Assembly: GCA_029858255.1 (NCBI GenBank) | Contig: JAOUFJ010000015.1 | Location: 1-59,010, forward strand | DNA: 59,010 nucleotides | Source of the DNA: a candidate division WOR-3 bacterium | Lineage (GTDB): Bacteria > Hydrothermota > Tepidihabitantia > SM23-42 | Reading direction: 5' to 3' | Shown here: positions 10,081-18,834 of the stretch, in pieces | Position numbering within the stretch: position 1 is the stretch's first letter | Layout of the letters: the number at the start of each line of letters is the position of its first letter | Notes under the pieces: model-generated | What the model was told of the DNA's origin: nothing | The model's input: the letters and a program-made list of their open reading frames with translations, nothing else | Database searches by the model: none | Program-made: the position numbers and the translations under genes

Positions 10081-11586
10081 GTGAAACTGCGGATAAAGAG
10101 AGCACGGATAATCCGGTGGACAATTCAGATACTCTTTCTTGGCTTGTTCATCGCCGCTTTCATTCAAACCCGCTACAGCGTACCAGTAACTTTTCAAAAT
10201 CTCTTCTTTAAGTTCGACCCTTTAATTCTCTTAGTCGTCAGCATCGCATACCGCACGTTCATTACCGCGGCCATTTTGTCTTTGCTGATCGTCGCGGCGA
10301 CAATATTTTTCGGCCGTTTCTTCTGCGGATTTGTATGCCCGCTCGGCACGACGATTGATATTTTCGATGTTTTCGTCAAAAAGCGGAAAAAAACAGAACC
10401 GTTATTGCGGAACGGCAAATATCTCACCTTGATCTTTTTGTTGATTGCCGCAGGACTCGGGATTTCATTCCTCCACTTCCTCGATCCTCTCGCGATCTTC
10501 GAAAGAACATTGACACTGGTTTTCTATCCAGCGGCCATGTACATCTCCAGCATTTTTAATATCGGAGTAAGAACCTTCTACACTGAATCAGCGATCGCTG
10601 TGGCGCTGTTCTCTTTAATTCTCGGTCTGAATTTTATCAACCGGAGATTCTGGTGCCGCAATGCCTGTCCGCTGGGCGGCTTGCTTGCTCTATTATCAAA
10701 GTCCGCGGTCTTCAAGTTTTCGTTTGCCGAAGGCTGCACAGAGTGCGGAATATGCGAAAAGGTCTGCCCGACGGATGCCATTTCCATCGAGAAGATGAAA
10801 GTTGATTCCGGTGAATGCATAGACTGCCTCAGATGCTTGTATGAATGTCCGCAGAATGTTTTGGAGTACAAGATTTCACTAGCACCCTCGTATCTCGACC
10901 TTAGCCGTCGACAATTGATCGGCGCCCTGGGCGCCAGCATTATCGTCGCTCCGCTCGCCAACTCGCTGTTGCATAGAAGACTCTCGGGACGGCTGATCCG
11001 TCCTCCAGGATCGATCCCGGAACCCGATTTCCTCGACACATGCATACACTGCGGCAAGTGCATGAAGGTATGTCCGACGAACGGCCTGCAGCCGTGTATA
11101 CTGGAAGCAGGTGTGAACGGGCTCTGGACACCAAGACTCGCTGCCCGGATCGGCGGATGTGAAAAGAACTGTAATATGTGCGGGCAAATATGCCCCACCT
11201 CGGCGATCAGAAACCTCTCGCCGGAAGAGAAAACCTATGCCAAGATGGGAACGGCGGTCATCGACCGTGCGCGGTGCATTGCCTGGGAGCAGGACCGGGT
11301 TTGCCTGATCTGTGACGAAGCCTGCCCCTATGCTGCCATCAGTTCGCTCAGCGAAACGGTCCGCAATACGACACTGCTCAGGCCTTTCATAGACGAACAG
11401 ATTTGTACGGGATGCGGACTTTGCGAGGCGCGCTGCCCGATCGAAGGACGTGCCGCTATCGAGGTCTACTCCATTGGCGAAGAGCGCATGCGGCGCGGCT
11501 CCTACATCACGGAGGAAAAAATCAGACTGCGCGCGTGTGAGGAGAAGGAAGAAGACTTACCGTCCGGCTTCATCATCGACAATTGA
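10081..11586 (+). CDS. Membrane polyferredoxin, NapH-like plus NapG/MauM-like fusion
   Basis: A 501-residue protein from GTG 10081 (AGAGG upstream). The N-terminal half has several membrane segments and the NapH-type motifs GRFFCGFVCPLGT and FWCRNACPLGG, then two CxxCxxCxxxCP clusters (CTECGICEKVCP, CIDCLRCLYECP). A second twin-arginine-like signal, LSRRQLIGALGASIIVAPLA, lies near residue 273. It is followed by further clusters (CIHCGKCMKVCP, CNMCGQICP, CLICDEACP, CTGCGLCEARCP) like soluble NapG/MauM ferredoxins. This looks like a quinol-linked membrane electron-transfer protein fused to its periplasmic ferredoxin. It follows DUF362 genes and overlaps the next gene by 4 nt. Confidence 0.85.
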   Translation: MKLRIKRARIIRWTIQILFLGLFIAAFIQTRYSVPVTFQNLFFKFDPLILLVVSIAYRTFITAAILSLLIVAATIFFGRFFCGFVCPLGTTIDIFDVFVKKRKKTEPLLRNGKYLTLIFLLIAAGLGISFLHFLDPLAIFERTLTLVFYPAAMYISSIFNIGVRTFYTESAIAVALFSLILGLNFINRRFWCRNACPLGGLLALLSKSAVFKFSFAEGCTECGICEKVCPTDAISIEKMKVDSGECIDCLRCLYECPQNVLEYKISLAPSYLDLSRRQLIGALGASIIVAPLANSLLHRRLSGRLIRPPGSIPEPDFLDTCIHCGKCMKVCPTNGLQPCILEAGVNGLWTPRLAARIGGCEKNCNMCGQICPTSAIRNLSPEEKTYAKMGTAVIDRARCIAWEQDRVCLICDEACPYAAISSLSETVRNTTLLRPFIDEQICTGCGLCEARCPIEGRAAIEVYSIGEERMRRGSYITEEKIRLRACEEKEEDLPSGFIIDN

Positions 11587-14500
11587 TACCCGTCCTCTTA
11601 TTTCTCCTCGGTTTTTCACAAAAGCAGATCGCAAACAATCCCATAATACTTGACGGCATTGAAAGCCGATACGCATCGGAATACATCCTTACGACGACTC
11701 CGCTTGGTATCTACAATTTTGACCGGAGTTCAAGGACATGGAAGAGCATCACGACAGCCCATGGTCTGCCTGACAACGAAGTCCATATTGTTGGTCTCGA
11801 TCAGGGGATTCTCTGGGTCGCAACAGGAAAAGGACTGGCTTCGGCTGACATCCGGCTGAATGACTGGATCACATATGAAATGCCCGGCACCGTGAAAGGC
11901 CTATCCTTCGACGAGAGTTACGCCTGGGTCACGGGTGATTTCGGATTGAAAAGATTCGATAAGTATGCGGAAATCTGGGAGGGCATCGATGACACACCGG
12001 CCGAGGATATACTCTTTGACAAGAATTTTCTGTGGATCGCCACAGCGCACGCCATTCTCAGGTACAATCGTGAATTCGAGAGGATCGAAGAAATGTATGC
12101 GGCACCCAAACATGAATATTACTACATCATCGACACCAAATCGAGAATCTGGTTCCTGGCCGAGGAAAATTTCGTAGCATATGAGAAAAGCACGGAAGCA
12201 TGGACAGAGTATGCTTCAATGAGAGTGGACGATTACGCAACTCTTGATGATTCTCTTTTCGTGGTCAGCGATAAACGGGTTCTTCTATATAACCCGACCA
12301 CCAACAGCTGGGGAACACTGATCGAAGTAGAAGGACTTGGCAATATAAACGGCATATCCATCAGCCCGAAGACATCGAATAAAATTTCATTCGCCACAGA
12401 CCAGGGATTGCTGCTGTATGACCTGGTCGAGAAAACGCAGGTCGTGCATAACCGCACCAACGGCATGTTCAATGATACGATAGCCGATGTTTACGAAGCA
12501 CCCGGTTACCTCTTCGCGATCGGTCCACGCAGCATACAATATTATGATAAGAGTACCGGTATCTGGCAGATCGAAGAGTTGATCCCGGTTGAGGGCATCA
12601 GTGCAAAAATTCTGAGCTATGACGAAGCCGGGTTGCATCTAAACGCGATCGATGACATTGATGTACGGCTGCAGGGCAGGGCATACTACTCGGTTTTTGG
12701 AACCATCAGGGACAGCCTGGAATGGAATGACTACTCGACGATAAATCTGCGCCTGATCGGCCAGCATGCGAGCAACCGCATGATATCTATTTATTATGAT
12801 GATACAGACAAGGAAGATACACTGTATGGTTTCGGTTACCGTGGCCTCGAAACCGATTTTCTCTACCGCGCAAACGGAGGCTTCATCGAATCCGAGTACT
12901 ACGAATTCAATCTGGTACCCGAATTCTCAACATTCGGAGCAAATGCAAGATTACGCCACAGTGCGCACAGCCTGATGGTACAGGGAGGACAGCTGAGATC
13001 CAGTCATCAAAATGATTTTTTCTACGGACGCTCGTTCGAACGCGATACCACCATACAGGATATTCATTATTCCAGGAACACGTTCTATAGAATACCCCAG
13101 GGAAATACCGTAACACGCAACGGGACGGACACGATATTCGTGGATGACCGCCTGCAGGAAACGAACTCGATCGCCACCAGAGCAGGATACACTATCGCGG
13201 GCATCACCGGTGATTTTGACCCTCTAATTAATGGCTTCGATTACTTCATTGATTACGAGAACGGTATCCTGCAGCTCCTCCGTCCGGTAGGTGATGATTT
13301 TGTGGTCGTCCTCAAGGCTGACGGACAGGAGATCATCATACAATCCGATCTGATACGTGACAACGTGCTCTTGAATGTATACGCGCTCGGGCCGGACATA
13401 GTACCGGGTTCTCTGGAACTCAGTATATTCGATACCCTGGGTGCAGCGCATCCTCTTAGCGAATTCGGGATCGATAACAACGGCGACGGCCTGGTCGACG
13501 CGGAGTTCATCAGTTACCGGCTCGGCTATCTGATGTTCCCGCAGGAACGGCCGTTCCCGGACGAGGTCTACGACCAGCAGCTGAACGTGTATACAATTGA
13601 TTACAGGTTCCTGACCCAGTCGGTCTTCTATTCACTAAGCAGACAGCCGGTAATGATAGGTAGCGAAAAGGTTTTTGTGGACGGCGAGCAGGTGACAAGG
13701 AATTATCATTACAGCATTGACTACACTTCAGGTACAGTCCTTTTCCTTAGCGACGACGTGGTTTCTGATTTCAGCGAGGTCGAGATACAATATGTGGCCG
13801 TGGAAAGAACACGTTCTGATCCGTTCTACTCGGTGCAGCCGAACATCAAGATCGGCGATAATATCAACATCGCGCCGGGTTACAGTGCGATCGATGAAGA
13901 GGAAATATTTCACCTTTCCGGCAAGTACCAGAACGGTTCGGCAAAAAATTCGATCGCTGTCGTGCCCCAGGTTGCAGTCAATGAAGATAAGGAATATGCC
14001 CAGGACTATCTGCTGGTCGCCAACTACCAGGCGCTGACGCTGAATGCAAACTATCGCGGTTTCTCGGAAGGATTCGAATCGTTCGGATTGAGCGAAAAGC
14101 GCTACGGGAATATGGAACACAGCGGCGCGGTTTCGCTCGGTATAGAACCGGTCAACTATGTACGTTTCAACACCAGCGTGAAAAAAGAATGGCTCACAGA
14201 TTCACTCGACAATTCAAACGAAACCGAATTCATTTCCGGAAGGATAGAGTATTTGAATCCGAGTCTGCCGAACGGATTTTTACTCGCTGCCCGGAATAAA
14301 CTGCCGGATTATGAAAAGGTCCGTCTTCAATGCAACGCGAATTACAACTTCCAGATGGCCGAGAACAAGGTTCGTCTGACTTCGTCGATCTATAATGATC
14401 TCCTCCATTTCAGTGACGACAGCCAGAAAGAAATACTCGGATACACCGTTAACACCAACATCGCACTGAGTTTTCCGGTAAGGGTGGACATCTATGTGCA

Positions 14501-15422
14501 CGGCGTAGACCGTTACGCAGAAGAATATCGGGAAAAGGATGAAAATGAGATCCGTCTCGCCCTGAATATCGACGTGATACCCGGGCTGTACTACACTGGC
14601 AATTATCAACAAAAGAAGGAAACCTTCTTCCTGCCGGCGTCCAAGGACATGTCGGTGCGGAGTTATATGTATAACGACCTCAACATCGCGCCGGGCAGCT
14701 GGTATTCACCTCTGAGCATTATCAATTTCACACTGGGTACCGGCCAGAATTTTGAAGAGTATCTGGGCAATGTTCCGCTCAGCCGCAAGCTGCCGCTGTT
14801 CCTGGTCGGACCGGTCGAGAATGACATTGCCACGCTTTCTGATCTGAGTAATGCCTACGCAAAGATATATTTCAAGCCGCTATCCAATCTCAATCTGCAA
14901 CTCAAGCGAACTTTAAACCGCAGCGGTACCGCGCGCTACGACACGCCCGTCCTTCGCCGTGGATATGCCGACGAAATAAGGGCAGAATATGAACAGGCGC
15001 GAATCGGATTTGTAACGGTTGTCTTTAACCGTGCAGAAAACCGGTTCTATCCTGTGCAGATCACCACGAACACCTACCTCGAATGGATAAGATCCTGGAC
15101 CGCGCAATTGAGGACAAAATTCAGTGCCAATCACAGAATAGATAAGGATGATTATCAAACCGCTCAAGCCGAAGATTCAGAATCCACCGTAAGAATGGAA
15201 ACGCTCTGGAGGTTCGGCCGCAGGTCATATGTCAACTTGAGCATCGGCGCAAGGAGACAATATCGATTCGCGAGCGGACTCAGCAATTCAATTCTACCCG
15301 GGTGCAGTGTATACCTTAACATGATCGAATTCCTGTATATGCAGTTAGATTATGAAGCGAACGTGCTTATCCACGGGCAAACAACCCATTTACTGTCGGC
15401 AAAGATAATGGGATCGTTCTAA
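11583..15422 (+). CDS. Very large exported propeller plus beta-barrel protein
   Basis: A 1279-residue protein translated from TTG 11583, whose TG lies inside the TGA stop of the preceding gene, so translation is coupled. The start gives a signal peptide (IPVLLFLLGFSQKQ). Residues from about 30 to 350 contain two-component-regulator-type propeller repeats (ILWVATGKGL, FLWIATAHAILRYN). The middle has an Asp/Asn-rich calcium-type loop (DNNGDGLVD near residue 632). The C-terminal half is strand-rich, mentions repeated two-residue periodicity and ends in GSF, as in outer-membrane barrels. Overall it looks like an outer-membrane protein with a large exported sensor or binding part. No family of known function is recognised. 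Confidence 0.65.
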   Translation: MIPVLLFLLGFSQKQIANNPIILDGIESRYASEYILTTTPLGIYNFDRSSRTWKSITTAHGLPDNEVHIVGLDQGILWVATGKGLASADIRLNDWITYEMPGTVKGLSFDESYAWVTGDFGLKRFDKYAEIWEGIDDTPAEDILFDKNFLWIATAHAILRYNREFERIEEMYAAPKHEYYYIIDTKSRIWFLAEENFVAYEKSTEAWTEYASMRVDDYATLDDSLFVVSDKRVLLYNPTTNSWGTLIEVEGLGNINGISISPKTSNKISFATDQGLLLYDLVEKTQVVHNRTNGMFNDTIADVYEAPGYLFAIGPRSIQYYDKSTGIWQIEELIPVEGISAKILSYDEAGLHLNAIDDIDVRLQGRAYYSVFGTIRDSLEWNDYSTINLRLIGQHASNRMISIYYDDTDKEDTLYGFGYRGLETDFLYRANGGFIESEYYEFNLVPEFSTFGANARLRHSAHSLMVQGGQLRSSHQNDFFYGRSFERDTTIQDIHYSRNTFYRIPQGNTVTRNGTDTIFVDDRLQETNSIATRAGYTIAGITGDFDPLINGFDYFIDYENGILQLLRPVGDDFVVVLKADGQEIIIQSDLIRDNVLLNVYALGPDIVPGSLELSIFDTLGAAHPLSEFGIDNNGDGLVDAEFISYRLGYLMFPQERPFPDEVYDQQLNVYTIDYRFLTQSVFYSLSRQPVMIGSEKVFVDGEQVTRNYHYSIDYTSGTVLFLSDDVVSDFSEVEIQYVAVERTRSDPFYSVQPNIKIGDNINIAPGYSAIDEEEIFHLSGKYQNGSAKNSIAVVPQVAVNEDKEYAQDYLLVANYQALTLNANYRGFSEGFESFGLSEKRYGNMEHSGAVSLGIEPVNYVRFNTSVKKEWLTDSLDNSNETEFISGRIEYLNPSLPNGFLLAARNKLPDYEKVRLQCNANYNFQMAENKVRLTSSIYNDLLHFSDDSQKEILGYTVNTNIALSFPVRVDIYVHGVDRYAEEYREKDENEIRLALNIDVIPGLYYTGNYQQKKETFFLPASKDMSVRSYMYNDLNIAPGSWYSPLSIINFTLGTGQNFEEYLGNVPLSRKLPLFLVGPVENDIATLSDLSNAYAKIYFKPLSNLNLQLKRTLNRSGTARYDTPVLRRGYADEIRAEYEQARIGFVTVVFNRAENRFYPVQITTNTYLEWIRSWTAQLRTKFSANHRIDKDDYQTAQAEDSESTVRMETLWRFGRRSYVNLSIGARRQYRFASGLSNSILPGCSVYLNMIEFLYMQLDYEANVLIHGQTTHLLSAKIMGSF

Positions 15423-15914
15423 CACAGAAAACTCGTTTGGCTCGCTAACACCGTTAGTTTCGTTATTTTCGTTAGATCCATTCAACATACGGCGACAGGC
15501 ATACACTTTTTACACTTTTGTACATCAAAGGCTCGTTTAGATCGTTATTATCGTTACTTCCGTTACTTCCGTTGAATCCATTAACGCCACCCGTGTGAAA
15601 TTCGCATTTCGATACGAACTCTCCGAAGAACTCAATGCGGCATCAGAATTCAGATCCTGCTGGCCGTAGGTTTCAAACGCAGAGAGATAATATCCCCGTT
15701 CTGTTTGGGGAGTGAAACTATGGAATATCAAGTGGCGACTATCTATTATCGTTGTTTCAGCGATACTAACGAAAATAGCGGGATTAACGATAATAGCGAA
15801 ATTGTCGATATTGACGGGACTAACGAAAGCAACGATCTGAGGGGTTCTGTTTTCGGTCATCCTTGACAGTATAAATATAATAACTATAATTACGCAATAA
15901 ATACAGGAGGTTTT
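15423..15914. repeat. Intergenic region built of inverted 9-nt degenerate repeat arrays
   Basis: About 490 bp hold no convincing gene. A left array of 9-nt units (CGTTANTNN; 15433-15480 and 15532-15585) and a right array of the complementary units (NNTAACGNN; 15761-15837) face each other. The left array is interrupted by a 26-nt sequence (15494-15519) identical to the arm of the element at 362-514. The centre (about 15590-15755) shows no recognised feature. The pal promoter lies at the right edge. Confidence 0.6.
15863..15890 (+). promoter_or_regulatory. Sigma70-type promoter of the tol-pal operon
   Basis: TTGACA (15863-15868), 16-bp spacer, TATAAT (15885-15890). Start near 15897; AGGAGG at 15905-15910 precedes ATG 15915. 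Confidence 0.75.
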
Positions 15915-16382
15915 ATGCGTTACGTAAAACTGGGTTTGCCTATATTGCTGGCTTTGTTGATGCTCTTAGGGTGCCCAAAGAAACAAGTAGTACAGCCTAC
16001 CGAGGAAGTGATCGTGGAAGAAATTCCCGAGGAAATAATCATCGAGGAACCGGCTCGACCGCCATTCGAGATGCAGCGTATTTTCTTCGACTTTGACAAA
16101 TCGGATATCCGGGTTGATGCCGCAGGGGCATTGAAGCAAAACGCTCAAATGATGGATCTCTATCCCGAGGCGAACATAACCATCGAAGGGCATTGCTGTG
16201 AAATCGGCACCGCCGAATACAACCTCGCCCTGGGTGAGAGACGCGCAAAGGCAGCGTTCGAATATCTGGTAATGCTTGGCATCGATCCCGGACGCATGTC
16301 TACGGTCAGCTACGGTGAAGAAAAACCGCTCGATCCCACGGTTCTCGAACAGAACCGAAGATGTGAATTCAGAAGAAATTAG
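15915..16382 (+). CDS. pal: Peptidoglycan-associated lipoprotein
   Basis: A 155-residue OmpA-family lipoprotein that binds peptidoglycan and, with the Tol proteins, keeps the outer membrane attached during division. The signal peptide ends in LMLLGC (Cys near 20). A short acidic linker (EEVIVEEIPEEIIIEE) leads to the OmpA C-terminal domain: FDFDKSDIRVDAAG, GHCCEIGTAEYNLALGERRA and the Arg of ENRRCEF. The usual GHCDERGT motif reads GHCCEIGT, so the Asp position of the peptidoglycan-binding site is Cys here, which is odd. It is the first gene of the operon rather than the last, as it is in enterobacteria. Confidence 0.9.
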   Translation: MRYVKLGLPILLALLMLLGCPKKQVVQPTEEVIVEEIPEEIIIEEPARPPFEMQRIFFDFDKSDIRVDAAGALKQNAQMMDLYPEANITIEGHCCEIGTAEYNLALGERRAKAAFEYLVMLGIDPGRMSTVSYGEEKPLDPTVLEQNRRCEFRRN

Positions 16383-16407
16383 CGGACATTCACTACAATC
16401 TCAAAAA

Positions 16408-17124
16408 ATGCGTAAAAGAATATTAAGAGTCGCTTACATATTGCCCATGCTCGTGCTGGTAATCCTCACCAGCACGAGCTGCTTAAGCAGCCAACGGTTC
16501 CGCAATTATGGCTGGCAACTCGACAGCCTGCGATACTACACGCGAAAAATAGACAGCCTCATTGCCGTACAGGGAGATGAAATCGCACAGCTGCGCACCG
16601 ACCTCTTCGTGAAGACGAACGAGCTGAGTCAGAAATTCGACATGCTGAATTCACGGCTGGGTGAGTCGGAAACACAGATAAGCCAGTTATCCAGCAAGAT
16701 TGGGCCAACCCAGCGAGCGGTCGCTGATTCCGACGCCATTGCGCAGGTGAGCCCGGAGATCCGCACGCTTTACGAATCCGCCTACAAGCATTATATCAAA
16801 GGAAACTATCAGGAAGCGATCGACGGATTCCTGGCATACCAGCAAGCAGCGCAGGATGGTCCGCTTGTGGATAACGCGCTGTACTGGATCGGCGAGTCGC
16901 ATGCTGCTTTGGGCCAACTCCAGAAAGCGGTAAACACGTTCCAGGAACTGGTCAACAAATATCCGAAAAGCGGGCGCGTGCCGACCGCGTTCTACCGAAT
17001 GGGTATCATATATGAGGAAGGGAAGGACCTGAAGACAGCCCGCTTCTATTATAACCAGGTGATCAAGAACTTCCCCAACTCACCCGAGGCAGCTCTCGCA
17101 AGGAGCAAACTACAACAACCATGA
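16408..17124 (+). CDS. cpoB: Tol-Pal periplasmic coordinator with TPR repeats
   Basis: From ATG 16408 the protein has 238 residues. It begins with a lipoprotein-like signal ending TSTSC, differing from E. coli CpoB, which is a soluble periplasmic protein. A coiled-coil segment (RKIDSLIAVQGDEIAQLRTD) is followed by three TPR-like repeats (YKHYIKGNYQEAIDGF, LYWIGESHAALGQLQKAV, RMGIIYEEGKDLKTARFYYN). CpoB/YbgF links Tol-Pal to peptidoglycan synthesis. The frame is open back to 16276 inside pal, but a start there would lack a signal peptide. Its stop overlaps the tolQ start. Confidence 0.8.
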   Translation: MRKRILRVAYILPMLVLVILTSTSCLSSQRFRNYGWQLDSLRYYTRKIDSLIAVQGDEIAQLRTDLFVKTNELSQKFDMLNSRLGESETQISQLSSKIGPTQRAVADSDAIAQVSPEIRTLYESAYKHYIKGNYQEAIDGFLAYQQAAQDGPLVDNALYWIGESHAALGQLQKAVNTFQELVNKYPKSGRVPTAFYRMGIIYEEGKDLKTARFYYNQVIKNFPNSPEAALARSKLQQP

Positions 17125-17825
17125 ACATATTCAGGATCTTCTTAGAATCCAGCATCGCCGCCCAGATCATAATGATCATTCTCTTGATTTTCTCTGTCTG
17201 GTCATGGGGCATATTCCTCAAGAAAATGTTCGAATTCGGAGGCGTGAAGCGGCGCACGAAGAGGTTCATGTCCAATTACAATTTTCACAAAAACACAAAA
17301 GAATGGGGAAACTTCGGTTTCCAACTGACCGACAATCCATACGGAAGAGTCCTTGCCAGCGGGCTTGAAGAATACAAAAAACTGAAAGTACAGGTAAGCG
17401 CGCGTCTGATGAATCAGCAAGAGCATAAAAAGGAACGTGGCTTTATTAATGAACTCGCCGACAACGTTCAAATGGCCATGGAAAGGACAAAGATCGGAGA
17501 GACCGCGCAGCTAGAAACATCCCTTCCGACCCTGAGCACCTTTGTCAGCGTCAGCCCGTTCCTAGGCCTCCTGGGCACAGTTTGGGGTATCATGGAAGCC
17601 TTTCTGGAGATCCGCGCCCGGGGCTCGGCGCACATCACCATTGTCGCGCCTGGCATTTCCGACGCGCTGATCACAACTGTATACGGGCTCCTCGTGGCAA
17701 TTCCGGCGCTCATCTTCTACAATATGTTCAGAAGCCGGGTCAACAGTTACAGCAGTGACCTCGAGAAATTCATCAACGAAATCTACGCCAACCTGCGCAA
17801 AGAACTGCTAACACTTTCACAATGA
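17121..17825 (+). CDS. tolQ: TolQ/ExbB-type proton channel subunit
   Basis: A 234-residue inner-membrane protein of the MotA/TolQ/ExbB family. It has an N-terminal transmembrane helix, a cytoplasmic region, and the conserved C-terminal pair of helices (PTLSTFVSVSPFLGLLGTVWGIMEAF and ISDALITTVYGLLVAIPALI). With TolR it forms the proton-driven motor that energises TolA. It overlaps cpoB and tolR by 4 nt each (ATGA), which argues for tightly coupled synthesis. Assignment to Tol rather than Exb rests on the neighbouring tolA, tolB and pal genes. Confidence 0.9.
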   Translation: MNIFRIFLESSIAAQIIMIILLIFSVWSWGIFLKKMFEFGGVKRRTKRFMSNYNFHKNTKEWGNFGFQLTDNPYGRVLASGLEEYKKLKVQVSARLMNQQEHKKERGFINELADNVQMAMERTKIGETAQLETSLPTLSTFVSVSPFLGLLGTVWGIMEAFLEIRARGSAHITIVAPGISDALITTVYGLLVAIPALIFYNMFRSRVNSYSSDLEKFINEIYANLRKELLTLSQ

Positions 17826-18217
17826 ACAACAAGGGATTGATTTCCGAGATCAACATCACCTCCCTTGCCGACGTCAGTATCACGCTGCTTGTAATCTTCA
17901 TCATCACCGCGCCAATGATGACCCCGGGGATCGACGTCAATCTGCCCCGCACCGATGCTTCCCTGCCTCACGATGAAGAAGGAGTCACGGTTTCGATCAA
18001 CAAAGCGCTCGAAATATTCGTCGATAACGAGCGAGTGCAAGTAGACAACTTCGAAGGGAAGATCCACCAGATACTGAACAGCAAACCGCCCGGCATCATC
18101 ATCTACCTGCGCGCCGACAAAGAAGTCGACTACGGCTTCGTCGTCGAAATAGTTGGCAGACTGCGCAAGGCGGGCGTCAAAGAACTAGGACTTGTTGCCG
18201 AAATACCGCAGGGATGA
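17822..18217 (+). CDS. tolR: TolR/ExbD-type motor subunit
   Basis: A 131-residue protein with one N-terminal membrane helix, SLADVSITLLVIFIITAPMM, that carries the single membrane Asp used for proton transfer in TolR/ExbD. The periplasmic part (ISINKALEIFVDNERVQ-like strands, IIIYLRADKEVDYGFVVEIV) matches the ExbD fold. It overlaps tolQ and tolA by 4 nt. The periplasmic peptidoglycan-binding role of TolR is known for the family but cannot be read from this sequence. Confidence 0.9.
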   Translation: MNNKGLISEINITSLADVSITLLVIFIITAPMMTPGIDVNLPRTDASLPHDEEGVTVSINKALEIFVDNERVQVDNFEGKIHQILNSKPPGIIIYLRADKEVDYGFVVEIVGRLRKAGVKELGLVAEIPQG

Positions 18218-18834
18218 ACCGCTTCCACATTTTGTCCGTCGTGCTTCACATTCTGATCTTCGCGGCGATCTTTATTTCGGGCCGTGCCCATTTTAGGCCG
18301 ATACCCCAACTCGAAGTCTATAAAGTCAGTCTTGCCCCTCTACCCCAGCCGAAAGTAATCGCTCCCGAAGAGGTTCCAGAGGAAAAGGAAGAAGTTATAC
18401 AAGAAGAGAAGCAGGAAGAGAAAGCGCCGCCAAAGGAAGAAGAGAAAAAACCCCAACCTGCTAAGAAGCCTGTCGAAGAAAAAGCCAAGGAAGTGGTCAA
18501 AAAAGGATTGCCAGACATAAAACCGAAGATCTATACTGGGAGCGGACGGGGCTTTACCTATTCATATTACCTGAATATCCTGCTCAACAAGATAAGCAAG
18601 AACTGGCATAACCCGTTCCGCGACCAGGATGTCATCTTGAAGAGCATAGTGTACTTTGAGGTCGATAAGAACGGCAACATATACAGCATTCGTATAGAAG
18701 AAGATTCCGGCAATGACATATACAACGAAACGGCCATGCGCGCCGTTGTCGTCACGAAATCGCTGCCACCCCTGCCCGATGAATTTGCAGATGACTACCT
18801 GAAAGTACATCTGGAATTTCTGACCGCAAAGTGA
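18214..18834 (+). CDS. tolA: TolA/TonB-like energy transducer
   Basis: A 206-residue protein with an N-terminal membrane anchor (MNRFHILSVVLHILIFAAIF), a Pro/Glu/Lys-rich periplasmic linker (residues about 48-105) and a C-terminal TonB_C/TolA domain (YYLNILLNKISKNWHNPF, TAMRAVVVTKSLPPLPDEF). It is about half as long as E. coli TolA, which has a long helical middle domain; here the linker is short and TonB-like. Context between tolR and tolB makes the Tol role most likely. A dual function as TonB for the receptors at 55.9 kb cannot be excluded. Confidence 0.82.
   Translation: MNRFHILSVVLHILIFAAIFISGRAHFRPIPQLEVYKVSLAPLPQPKVIAPEEVPEEKEEVIQEEKQEEKAPPKEEEKKPQPAKKPVEEKAKEVVKKGLPDIKPKIYTGSGRGFTYSYYLNILLNKISKNWHNPFRDQDVILKSIVYFEVDKNGNIYSIRIEEDSGNDIYNETAMRAVVVTKSLPPLPDEFADDYLKVHLEFLTAK

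Noticed and set aside
10578-11198. 206-residue minus-strand open frame opposite the polyferredoxin gene
   Set aside because: Antisense to a cysteine-rich gene with clear iron-sulfur motifs; no independent coding signal.
15537-15860. 107-residue minus-strand open frame in the intergenic repeat region
   Set aside because: Its ends translate the 9-nt degenerate arrays; because the period is a multiple of three, the arrays stay open in some frames without coding. The middle matches no family I recognise.
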